Source: Candidatus Binatia bacterium
Lineage (GTDB): Bacteria > Desulfobacterota > Binatia > HRBIN30
Direction: 5' to 3'
Assembly: GCA_937925685.1 (NCBI GenBank)
Contig: CALAMI010000002.1
Span: forward strand, 62,001-126,000
DNA length: 64,000 nt
Shown here: positions 38,491 to 46,299 of the stretch, in pieces
How positions within the stretch are numbered: position 1 is the first letter of the stretch
How the letters are laid out: each line of letters opens with the position of its first letter
Program-made: the position numbers and the translations under genes
Notes under the pieces: generated by a model
The model's input: the letters and a program-made list of their open reading frames with translations, nothing else
Told to the model about the DNA's origin: nothing
Database searches by the model: none

Positions 38491-39976
38491 GGATGGAGCT
38501 GGCGTTTTCGTTTGCTGGCGTGCCCTGTTAGCGGTAGCCGCGATCCCGCTTTTGTGCACACCGTTTGGATGTCGCTCGGCACCCCATCGAGCCCCTTTAA
38601 AGGGCGCCGATGTGGTGCTCGTGGTCATCGACACCCTACGGTCGGACCACCTGGGGCTGCACGGCTACGCATTGCCCACGTCACCGTTTTTGGACCGTTT
38701 AGCGAGTGAATCGGCGGTCTTTACCGACGTGGTTGCCCCCTCGTCTTACACGCGGGAATCCATTGCCGGGCTATTTTCGGGCCAGTGGCCCTCGTGTGTC
38801 GGAGCTGTCGGTTGGGACGCCTCTCCCCGCAAAGCATCCGTGACGCTGGCCGAACGGCTCCGTGCCTCAGGCTACGCAACTACCATGTTGACGTTGACGA
38901 CGATGCTGTCTGACGGAGGCTTTGCGCGGGGGTTCGACCGGGTGGAGCACCTGACTTCCGAGTGGGGCGTCAGCCGCGCCGGAGCAGCGCTGACGCGTCG
39001 GGCACTCGAAGTGTGGAACGAGCCCCGTGGCAAGCCATTGTTCTTGTACGTGCATTATCTCGACCCGCATGGACCATATGACCCCCCACCAGAGAAGCTT
39101 GCCCGCTTTGCGCCAGCCTCCAGCGTGGTCTTGGACCTGTACCGCGATATCCGCCCACGCCTGCCAGAGCTCGTTGCTGAGGGCTTTGGTCCCGAGGATC
39201 CCCGCTTTCGGGAACTCGTGCGGCGATACGATGCCGAGATTGCCGATACTGACGCAGCCGTGCAACAGCTCACCGCTGGCTTGCGGGCGCGACCTTCGCA
39301 GCGTCCTTTGTTGGTTGTGATCACCGCCGATCACGGCGAGGAGTTTCTGGATCATGGTTTTGTGGAGCACGCGTGGACGCTGTACGAAGAAAGCGTGCGT
39401 ATTCCTTTGCTTTGGTGGTCGCCGGGTTACATCCCGGCCACTCGTTCGTCACAACCGGCGTCGCTTGTCGACGTTGCGCCGACACTGTTGGCGTTGCTCG
39501 GGCTCGACTCACCACGAGTGCTCTCGGAGGCAACGGGCCAAGCATTGTTCCAAGCAAGCAACGCCGGGGTCACGATTGCAAATCTTGGCTCACGCGTACG
39601 CTTCGCTGAGCTGGCGATTGCGGAGCGTAACGTTGCCCGGGCGGTGTGGTTCGATGGCTGGAAATACGTGGTTGCCCGGCGTTGGCTCGATGTGGACGAG
39701 CGTGCACGGTCGAGCCGCATCGAGGAGCAACTACGCCAGCAGGGCAGAGTAGCGCCACCGCCTCCTGCGGTCGTAGTCCGGGAGGAGCTGTTTCATTTGC
39801 CGAGCGATCCTGAGGAGCAAAGGAGCCTTTTCGCCTCCGCCCCGGAGGTTTTGCCGCGTCTGCGTGCATTCTTGGCGGAGCATGAGCGACGTTGCCCATT
39901 AGTCCAGCCGTTGTCCGAACGCCCGGTTACGCTGGCTCCGCACGAGTCTGAGGCGTTGCGGCAATTAGGCTACTAA
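38462..39976 (+). CDS. Sulfatase-like (alkaline-phosphatase superfamily) lipoprotein with Thr nucleophile
   Basis: About 504 aa. LVVIDTLRSDHLGLHGY provides the first metal Asp; HYLDPHGPYDPP and ITADHGEEFLDHG supply the other metal ligands. In the segment PSSYTRESIAGLFSG the nucleophile position is Thr97, not the Cys or Ser that is converted to formylglycine. This indicates a phospho- or sulfo-hydrolase of the Thr type. A hydrophobic leader ends in a Cys (PFGCRS), so it may be a lipoprotein. The start is uncertain: ATG 38462 overlaps the dehydrogenase gene by 29 bases. The physiological ester is unknown. Confidence 0.85.
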   Translation: MQPLVGFPCEDGAGVFVCWRALLAVAAIPLLCTPFGCRSAPHRAPLKGADVVLVVIDTLRSDHLGLHGYALPTSPFLDRLASESAVFTDVVAPSSYTRESIAGLFSGQWPSCVGAVGWDASPRKASVTLAERLRASGYATTMLTLTTMLSDGGFARGFDRVEHLTSEWGVSRAGAALTRRALEVWNEPRGKPLFLYVHYLDPHGPYDPPPEKLARFAPASSVVLDLYRDIRPRLPELVAEGFGPEDPRFRELVRRYDAEIADTDAAVQQLTAGLRARPSQRPLLVVITADHGEEFLDHGFVEHAWTLYEESVRIPLLWWSPGYIPATRSSQPASLVDVAPTLLALLGLDSPRVLSEATGQALFQASNAGVTIANLGSRVRFAELAIAERNVARAVWFDGWKYVVARRWLDVDERARSSRIEEQLRQQGRVAPPPPAVVVREELFHLPSDPEEQRSLFASAPEVLPRLRAFLAEHERRCPLVQPLSERPVTLAPHESEALRQLGY

Positions 39977-40096
39977 TGCCTTGCGGCAGGCGCAGAGCTG
40001 GCGGTGGTTCGCTTTTTACGGATTCTAAGAGCGCTGTTGCCTCGGGAGGGTAAGAGGGGGTAAGCTTCGGGCACAGTTGTCGAGAGGAGGGTAGTC

Positions 40097-40606
40097 ATGA
40101 CGGCAAGAAGGAGCCTAACGGTTTTGCTGGCCGTTGCTTGCTTGGGTTCAGCGGGCGTGGCAGTGTCCTCGCACGCGGCGCCGAACCCGGGCTGTGTTGC
40201 CGAGGCGGCCCATGAACGCAACCTCTGCCGAGACCTTTGCCGGGAAAACTTCCAGGCGGCGAAGGACCTGTGTCGGAACATTAATCACGACTGTGCCGAT
40301 GCCTGCCGGGCGGGACGCGAAGCTTGCTTGGAAGGTACGGCAGAAAACCCAGGCCCGGTGGCAACGTTGCGAAGCTGCATAGAGAACTGCAACGACAATT
40401 TGAACGCGGAGAAGACCCGTTGCCGAAACGAGCAGTGCCCAGAGGGAACCCCGAACCGCGAGGCATGCCTTGATGCCTGCATCGACGCTGCTCAGGTGGT
40501 AGCGTTCCAATGCCGCGATGGGTGCCGAGAAGCGGCACGCCCAGGGCTGAAGTTGTGCCGCGATGCGTTCCGCGCTTGTATCCGCAACTGTCCGCCGGCG
40601 CCTTAG
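40097..40606 (+). CDS. Secreted Cys-rich protein with repeated Cx3Cx10C motifs
   Basis: 169 aa. A Sec signal peptide ends near HAA, leaving about 141 residues with 18 cysteines (an even number). The spacing Cys-x3-Cys-x10-Cys recurs exactly at 44/48/59, 94/98/109 and 124/128/139. The last cysteines at 143, 154, 161 and 165 extend the pattern. The helices between them are Arg/Glu/Ala-rich. This suggests a compact all-helical protein held by disulfides. GAGGAGG ribosome site before ATG 40097. I do not recognise a family; similar Cys-rich exported proteins occur in Binatota-like and myxobacterial genomes. No partner oxidase is adjacent. Confidence 0.8.
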   Translation: MTARRSLTVLLAVACLGSAGVAVSSHAAPNPGCVAEAAHERNLCRDLCRENFQAAKDLCRNINHDCADACRAGREACLEGTAENPGPVATLRSCIENCNDNLNAEKTRCRNEQCPEGTPNREACLDACIDAAQVVAFQCRDGCREAARPGLKLCRDAFRACIRNCPPAP

Positions 40607-40954
40607 TTCGAGGCAAGCTGCCGCTCGTTAATCGCTGTATGGCGCGATGCCGTTGGCGGCAATTCTACACGGCTGCGCGCGTGCCCGCGTGGCATCTGAT
40701 TGCCTAGCGTGCGTCCAGGGAAAGAGCCCTAGGCAGGTGCGGGCGGAGCGGGCCCACGCTCAAAGGGGCTTCGTTCGTACCGAGTCGATGGCGGGCGGAT
40801 TCACTATGACGAAGGCCCCGCTCAATCCCGTGGCGTACTGCTGCGCCCCCCCAAGAGCGGAAGGGTAGAATCGGCACGCCAGCCTTGGGTATGTCCCCAG
40901 GGGTAGTTGGCGACCGTGGTTCCGTTCTGGTGATCGGCAGGTGCACTTGCTAAC
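40607..40954. other. Intergenic region between Cys-rich protein and protease pair
   Basis: About 350 bases without a convincing reading frame or RNA. Short frames on both strands are not supported. It probably holds the promoter of the pair that follows, but no clear -35/-10 is visible. Confidence 0.5.
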
Positions 40955-41545
40955 GTGGCGGGCGTGTTTTGGCGGATCGTCGGTGAGGCACTGTTGACCC
41001 TGATGGTCGGTGCAGTAACGGCCTCGGCATTGGTTGTCCTGCAGAGAGACTTTCACGATTTGGTGCACCGTGCAGAACTGATCCTCGAGGGTACTGTTTC
41101 CCGGGTCGAAGAGGCTTCAGACGCCGCGGGAATTCAACGGACCCTGGTTACCTTGAAGGATCTTACCATCTATAAGGGGCAAGTAACGGAGCCGAACTAT
41201 ATTTTGGACGTAGTCGGCGGCAGCAAAAACGGATTTCGCTCGCAGGTGCTCGATCTTCCCTCGTTCGCTCCGGGCGATCGGGTTATCCTGTTCGTGCGCG
41301 GTAACGGCGAGGCAGTGTTCCCTGTGGTCGGGGTCCACCAAGGATACTTTCGCGTTCAGCCGCGGGCCGACGGAAGGCTAGGCGTCGTGCGTTGTGACGG
41401 ACTCCCCCTGGTTGGGCGCTACCAACGTACCCTTCGCTTTGCACCCCGAACGAGCCGCGGGAGAGAACGCGCCGTGTCGGTAGAAGAGTTCCGCACCTGG
41501 ATCCACAGCGAGCTGCAAATGCTCGACAGGAGTGAAGCTCGTTGA
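40955..41545 (+). CDS. Exported protein of unknown function, coupled to the metalloprotease
   Basis: 196 aa, GTG start. An N-terminal hydrophobic leader (IVGEALLTLMVGAVTASALVVL) is followed by a beta-rich domain. Recurring landmarks are LILEGTVSRVEEAS, TLVTLKDLTIYKG, VVGGSKNGFRSQVLD and FAPGDRVILFVRG. This arrangement recalls small exported proteins next to matrixin-like proteases in myxobacteria and relatives, though this is from memory. The stop overlaps the protease start (TTGA), so the two are translationally coupled. It may be a propeptide-like or inhibitory partner. Confidence 0.72.
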   Translation: MAGVFWRIVGEALLTLMVGAVTASALVVLQRDFHDLVHRAELILEGTVSRVEEASDAAGIQRTLVTLKDLTIYKGQVTEPNYILDVVGGSKNGFRSQVLDLPSFAPGDRVILFVRGNGEAVFPVVGVHQGYFRVQPRADGRLGVVRCDGLPLVGRYQRTLRFAPRTSRGRERAVSVEEFRTWIHSELQMLDRSEAR

Positions 41546-42537
41546 AGCGCTCGATTTCGTTGCTCGCCGTGCTGGCAGGAGTCGGTCTCGGCTCGTGGCC
41601 GGGGCCCTTGTTTGCCTGGACATGCATTCGGGCAAATCCGGCCAATCCTTCCAGTCGTTGCATCCACTGGCCGGAAGGGAAGGTAACGGTGAAGTCGTTC
41701 CTTGGCGCCCCTTCCCAGGGCCCGCTCCTTAATGGCACACGCACGTGGGACGAGAACACGCTTTTGGCGGCCAATGAATGGAATGCTCAGGGGGCATCCG
41801 TGAAAATAACGGTTGAGATCGGTGGAACCTTCCACAATCCCTGTGGTCGCCAAGGTGCTGGTCATGCGTGTGATAATACCGGACCTCCCGGGGACAACCC
41901 GATCCTCTTTGCCAACGACTTCTGTGGGCGCGATTTCGGTGACATCATTCAGTTGACGAACAATTGTTATCGGCCCGATACCGGCGCGATGGTGAACGCC
42001 CCCGTTTTCATTAGTTCCAAAGTGCGCTGGAACGCGTACGACGGAAGAATCCGCTTCGACACCTCCACCGGTGTGCCCGAGCCTGTCTATGATATTCGTC
42101 GGGTGATTTTGCACGAATTGGGTCACGTTCTCGGTCTCGCTCACCCCGATGAAGCAAATCCTCCACAGGCTGTACTTGCGATCATGAACTCGCGGGTCAG
42201 TAACCTCGACCGTCTGCAAACGGATGACGTTGCCGGACTGCTGGCGATTTACCCTCCCGCGACCCAGGGCCCACTGCCCACCCCGTCCCAGGGGTGCGCG
42301 ATCGAGCCCGCGATGACCCTGCGGCCGTGGCTTGCCGCTCTTGCGCTGGTCGTAGGCATGACTCGCGTTCGACGCTCGTTGGTCCGTGCTCTCTCGAAGA
42401 GGCAGGCCTGCTCTCGAGCGTTTGCTTCCGGAAGAAACGGCACTCTCCGTTGTTGGGAACAAACGAAATGCCAAATCACCGAGGTCGCGGGTGAGAGGGC
42501 AGGCTCAACCGTAAGCAGCAATCAAGGCGCTTCCTAA
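41542..42537 (+). CDS. Secreted matrixin-type metalloprotease with C-terminal hydrophobic segment
   Basis: 331 aa, TTG start overlapping the upstream stop. Signal peptide (LLAVLAGVGLGSWPGPLFA), then a mature domain with six Cys in the first 130 residues. The zinc site HELGHVLGLAHPDE is near residue 191 and the Met-turn follows in AIMNSRVSNLD. This is a metzincin of the matrixin kind. After the catalytic domain a Cys (SQGCAIEP) precedes a hydrophobic stretch (LRPWLAALALVVG) and Arg-rich VRR, which looks like a C-terminal sorting signal. Unusually, about 53 further residues follow and overlap the convergent DMT gene by 33 bases; a frameshift or extended ending is possible. Confidence 0.83.
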   Translation: MKRSISLLAVLAGVGLGSWPGPLFAWTCIRANPANPSSRCIHWPEGKVTVKSFLGAPSQGPLLNGTRTWDENTLLAANEWNAQGASVKITVEIGGTFHNPCGRQGAGHACDNTGPPGDNPILFANDFCGRDFGDIIQLTNNCYRPDTGAMVNAPVFISSKVRWNAYDGRIRFDTSTGVPEPVYDIRRVILHELGHVLGLAHPDEANPPQAVLAIMNSRVSNLDRLQTDDVAGLLAIYPPATQGPLPTPSQGCAIEPAMTLRPWLAALALVVGMTRVRRSLVRALSKRQACSRAFASGRNGTLRCWEQTKCQITEVAGERAGSTVSSNQGAS

Positions 42538-43365
42538 GGCGATCACCGTGGCGCCCAAGAGCCGATAGTGGGTTTCCCCTTCGCGAAGCACGAAGTGCGC
42601 GAGCAACACGCCGAACACGATGCTGCACTGGCGTAGGCCGAGAACGTAGCTCGCGGGTGCCGTGGCAAGAGCCCACAGAATGAGCAAGTAGGAAAAACCG
42701 CCAAGCACACCCGTTGTCGCGATGCGTGGGGCATTGCGCCGCCACTCAGCGCTGAGGCGTGCGGTGAGACTGCTGCCCAGAATCACAGCGATGACGCATG
42801 ATTCTCCCAAACTGACGAAATACAGAAACACGAGTGGGTGAAAGAAGCGGACTCCGTGTTTGTCGACGATGGTAAACAAGGCCACAAACAGTGCCGTAAT
42901 CAAAGCGTAGCGGGTAACCGGCGCGGTCAACACCTGGCCTAACCCGTGTGTGCGGACGCTTGGCCACTGCAACACGATCGCTCCGCTACCCGCGAGCACC
43001 GCTCCGGCGAGTCCCGCAGAGGTGACCGGTTCACCAACGGCGAAAGCATCCCAGGCCGCCAGCAGCACCGGTGCTGTGCGGCTCAACGGGTATGCTACGG
43101 AAAGATCGCCTGCATCGTATGCACGCAACAAGTACACCGCATACGCGGCATGAGCTGCCACAGACAGCAGAACCCAAAGCCAACCGAGGACGGGCACACC
43201 CTGAGCCACGAGAAACCATGCGGTCAGAGGTAAGTACGCCAAGGCAGCAACCGTTCCTTGAGCGAGGAAAAAGGCCCAACGATCGCTGCTTCCTTTGTTG
43301 AACAAGTTCCACAGGGCGTGCAAAAACGAGGAAAATAAAACAGCAAGCACGGCCTCCGCGGACAT
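42505..43365 (-). CDS. EamA/DMT-family transporter
   Basis: 286 aa, about ten membrane helices arranged as two EamA repeats: SSFLHALWNLFNKGSSDRW opens the first, YPLSRTAPVLLAAWDA ends it, and LGLRQCSIVFGVLLAHFVLREGE lies in the second. The substrate is unknown; relatives export metabolites or amino acids. Start ATG 43365; the 3' end overlaps the metalloprotease gene convergently. Confidence 0.88.
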   Translation of the reverse strand: MSAEAVLAVLFSSFLHALWNLFNKGSSDRWAFFLAQGTVAALAYLPLTAWFLVAQGVPVLGWLWVLLSVAAHAAYAVYLLRAYDAGDLSVAYPLSRTAPVLLAAWDAFAVGEPVTSAGLAGAVLAGSGAIVLQWPSVRTHGLGQVLTAPVTRYALITALFVALFTIVDKHGVRFFHPLVFLYFVSLGESCVIAVILGSSLTARLSAEWRRNAPRIATTGVLGGFSYLLILWALATAPASYVLGLRQCSIVFGVLLAHFVLREGETHYRLLGATVIALGSALIAAYG

Positions 43366-43456
43366 GCGTTGGTGCTAGGGAGCGGTGGTTCTGTTTGCAA
43401 CGTCAGTCGCCCGCGGCTTAGTGGAGCGAAGGCTGCCGCAGGAAGGAGCGTCGGTG

Positions 43457-43861
43457 ATGATTCGAGTACAGGCACTCGACCATTTCGTATTGAGGGTGCG
43501 CGATCTGGAGCGCGCGTTGGGGTTTTACCGAGACGTCTTGGGACTTGAGGCCTTGAATCTCGAAGAGTTTCGGGCCGGGCGGCGTCCGTTTGTTTCTCTT
43601 CGCGTCGGTCAGCAACTACTTGACCTGGTTCCCGACCCGGGCTTTGCAGGTCCCGATCAAGGTCCGCACGACGGCTTTTTGCATTTTTGTGTGATCGTGG
43701 CGGGCCCCCTCACGGAGCTGGTGCCGTGGCTGCTCGCTCGCGGCGTGGCGTTGGTGGAGGACAGGCCGTCGTGGAGGATGGGTGCCCAAGGCTGGGGTTG
43801 GTCGCTCTACATCCGTGATCCCGACGGCTACGTGGTGGAACTCAAGGAGGGCAACTCGTGA
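43457..43861 (+). CDS. VOC (glyoxalase/dioxygenase) superfamily protein
   Basis: 134 aa. Starts LDHFVLRVRDLERALGFYRDVLGLEA, the classic VOC opening with metal ligand His9, then GFLHFCV and YIRDPDGYVVELKEGN with the last metal-binding Glu. ATG 43457 has an AAGGAG site. TGATG overlap with the M20 gene. Could be a glyoxalase-, fosfomycin-resistance- or extradiol-like enzyme; the substrate is not predictable. Confidence 0.88.
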   Translation: MIRVQALDHFVLRVRDLERALGFYRDVLGLEALNLEEFRAGRRPFVSLRVGQQLLDLVPDPGFAGPDQGPHDGFLHFCVIVAGPLTELVPWLLARGVALVEDRPSWRMGAQGWGWSLYIRDPDGYVVELKEGNS

Positions 43862-45252
43862 TGAAGCGAGGACACCGGAGCTGTCGGCTCGGCTTGGTGG
43901 TGGTCGCTTTTGGCCTTTGGATTCCCCTCGCTGGCGCAGCCGCACTCGACTGGACGGCGGTGGAGCAGGAGGCCGTGGAACTACTGCGCGACTACTTGCG
44001 AATCGACACGACAAATCCGCCTGGGAACGAACTTGCCGCTGCTCGGTTTTGGGAGGCGAAATTCAAAGCCGAGGGGTTGTCTCCCAGGGTGTTCGAGACA
44101 GCCGCGAACCGCGGTGGCGTTTGGGTGCGCTTGCGAGGTGGCGGACGAGGGGGTGCACTCATGTTGTTGCACCACTTGGACGTGGTGCCGGCTAACCCTT
44201 CCGAGTGGCACTATCCTCCGTACGCCGGCGAGGAGCACCATGGGTACATTTACGGCCGGGGCGCTGTCGATGCCAAGGGCCTTGGGGTCGTGCAAGCGCT
44301 TGCCGTGCTTTTGCTCCGGCGGTCCGGTGTCGTGCCGCCGCGGGACGTATTGTTCGTGGCCACGCCGGATGAAGAAGCTGGCGGTCGTGCCGGTGCTGGT
44401 TGGTTCGTCGAACACGTGCTGCCGGGCTTGGGCCAGGTCGACTTCGTTCTTAACGAGGGGGGCCACATTCGCCCGACGCCATCGGGCAAACTGGCCTTCG
44501 AGGTGGCCGTCGCCGAAAAGACTCCCTTGTGGCTGCGCTTGACTTCGCACGGAAAAGCAGGACACGGCTCGGTGCCCCCAGCGGAAAGCGCGGTAACCAA
44601 GCTCATTCAAGCGCTTGCCCGGCTGCAATCGCAACCGCGAGCGCCCCGCGTTACCGACGAAGTACAGCGTTATTTTGCTGCACTGGCAGCGCTGCAGGTG
44701 GGCGAGCAAACCGCACACTTCGCCGATCTTCGAACGGCGCTGGCGGAGCAGAAATTCCGCGAGACCTTTCTCTTGGAGCCCCGACAAGCGGCGTTGGTGC
44801 AAGACACGATTGCCATCACGGTGTTACAGGCAGGTTCCAAAACTAACGTGATTCCTGCGCGAGCGTTCGCAGAACTCGACTGTCGTTTGCTACCCGGTAC
44901 GGACCCGCTGGCCTTCGTGCAGCGACTCCTGGAGGTCATTGGCGATGCCACAATCCGCGTGGAAACGTTGCTGCAATTCCCTCCGTCGGCCTCGCCGACC
45001 AACACGCCACTCTACGCCGCAATCGAACGATTGGCAGAAGGCGAAAACGCGCGCGTCGTGCCGAGTGTGTTGACGGGCTTTACCGACAGTCATTATTTCC
45101 GAGAGCGAGGAATTCCAAGTTACGGATTTGCTCCGTTTGTTTTGAGCGAATCGGACTTGCAAGGCATGCATGGTGCCGACGAGCGGCTGAGTCGCACGAA
45201 CCTACGCGAGGGCACCCGTCGGTTAATGGAGTTGATCCGCACCCTCGAATGA
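43861..45252 (+). CDS. M20 family metallopeptidase (exported)
   Basis: About 463 aa. Signal-like leader ending GAAA. Di-zinc site: LLHHLDVVPA, GRGAVDAKGLGV, TPDEEAGGRAG, VLNEGG and the C-terminal GMHGADER. Lid/dimerisation domain in the middle (LTSHGKAGHGSVPP). Likely a dipeptidase, carboxypeptidase or acyl-amino-acid hydrolase in the periplasm. ATG 43861 shares a base with the VOC stop; the in-frame GTG 43858 is an alternative. Confidence 0.9.
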   Translation: MKRGHRSCRLGLVVVAFGLWIPLAGAAALDWTAVEQEAVELLRDYLRIDTTNPPGNELAAARFWEAKFKAEGLSPRVFETAANRGGVWVRLRGGGRGGALMLLHHLDVVPANPSEWHYPPYAGEEHHGYIYGRGAVDAKGLGVVQALAVLLLRRSGVVPPRDVLFVATPDEEAGGRAGAGWFVEHVLPGLGQVDFVLNEGGHIRPTPSGKLAFEVAVAEKTPLWLRLTSHGKAGHGSVPPAESAVTKLIQALARLQSQPRAPRVTDEVQRYFAALAALQVGEQTAHFADLRTALAEQKFRETFLLEPRQAALVQDTIAITVLQAGSKTNVIPARAFAELDCRLLPGTDPLAFVQRLLEVIGDATIRVETLLQFPPSASPTNTPLYAAIERLAEGENARVVPSVLTGFTDSHYFRERGIPSYGFAPFVLSESDLQGMHGADERLSRTNLREGTRRLMELIRTLE

Positions 45253-45552
45253 GGCGAGCACTTCGCGCGGAAAGGAGCCCGATGGGTGTTTCACTGGGGG
45301 CGCGGCGCACCGAAGTGCGGCGGTCTGTGTTCCTCCGGGAGTTTCCGACCGGGTTGGAGTTTGATGGCACGGTTAGGTGGGGGTGGCTCAATTCGCGTTC
45401 ACGGTCCGAACCGAGCATAACCGGTGGCTGCGAACGCCTAAGGTCCGTGCCCCGTCTGGGGCCGCTGAGCGGGCGCTTATTTGCAGCAGCACAGCTGGGT
45501 GCCGACCTTTTTCAGACTGCCCGCAAGCTTGCCGTTGTTTGCGAAGACGGCG
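45253..45552. other. Intergenic region between M20 gene and sdhB
   Basis: 300 bases between convergent genes. A 107-codon frame starts at 45249 (overlapping the M20 stop) but has an Arg-rich random composition and overlaps sdhB; I do not support it. No clear intrinsic terminator seen. Confidence 0.5.
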
Positions 45553-46299
45553 TCACGGTTCGAGCAGCGTAGCACGGAAGTAATCGCGGTTGAGCCGCGC
45601 AATGAAGCGCACGCTAATTTGCTTGGGGCAGACAGCTTCGCACTCGAACGTATTCGTGCAACCGCCGAAGCCTTCTTGGTCCATTTGCGCCACCATGTTG
45701 CGCACTCGCCGGTAACGTTCGGGTTGTCCTTGCGGGAGCAAGCCTAAATGCGACACCTTGGCAGCCACGAACAACATGGCCGAGGCGTTCTTGCAGGCGG
45801 CCACGCAAGCTCCGCAACCGATGCACGCGGCTGCGTCCATCGCCATCTCTTGGTCTTGTTTTGGTACCGGAATGGTGTTGGCTTCCGGAGCGCCGCCGGT
45901 GTTCACGGAAATAAAGCCACCGGCTTGCATGATGCGATCGAAGGCGCTGCGATCGACAATTAAGTCGCGGAGAACAGGGAAGGGCTTGGCGCGAAACGGT
46001 TCCACGGTAATGGTATCGCCATCACGAAAATGGCGCATGTAGAGTTGGCAGCTTGCCTTGCCCCTTCCGGGACCGTGAGGGATGCCGTTGATGACCAGCG
46101 AGCAGGAACCACAAATGCCTTCTCGGCAGTCACTTTCAAACGCTACTGGCTCCTCACCCCGTTCCACGATCTCCCGGTTGAGCGCATCGAGCATTTCGAG
46201 GAAGGACATGTCAGGTACGACATGGTCTTTCACGTAGGTGACAAAGCCACCGGGCGAATTCGCGTCCTTTTGTCGCCAGATGCGCAACGTCAGTCGCAT
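45553..46299 (-). CDS. sdhB: Succinate dehydrogenase/fumarate reductase iron-sulfur subunit
   Basis: 248 aa. Carries [2Fe-2S] ligands in [18 protein letters not shown] and a following ASCQLYM, [4Fe-4S] in [13 protein letters not shown], and the [3Fe-4S]/last cluster region in [15 protein letters not shown]. The CREGICGSC form and the PHGPGRG loop are shared with the Bacteroidetes-type SdhB rather than the E. coli type. Its ATG overlaps the sdhA stop by one base (TAATG). Transfers electrons from FAD to the quinone site. Confidence 0.97.
   Translation of the reverse strand: MRLTLRIWRQKDANSPGGFVTYVKDHVVPDMSFLEMLDALNREIVERGEEPVAFESDCREGICGSCSLVINGIPHGPGRGKASCQLYMRHFRDGDTITVEPFRAKPFPVLRDLIVDRSAFDRIMQAGGFISVNTGGAPEANTIPVPKQDQEMAMDAAACIGCGACVAACKNASAMLFVAAKVSHLGLLPQGQPERYRRVRNMVAQMDQEGFGGCTNTFECEAVCPKQISVRFIARLNRDYFRATLLEP

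Noticed and set aside
45249-45572. 107-codon frame overlapping the M20 stop (ATGA)
   Set aside because: Composition is random, it runs into sdhB, and there is no motif or ribosome site; the overlap is by chance.
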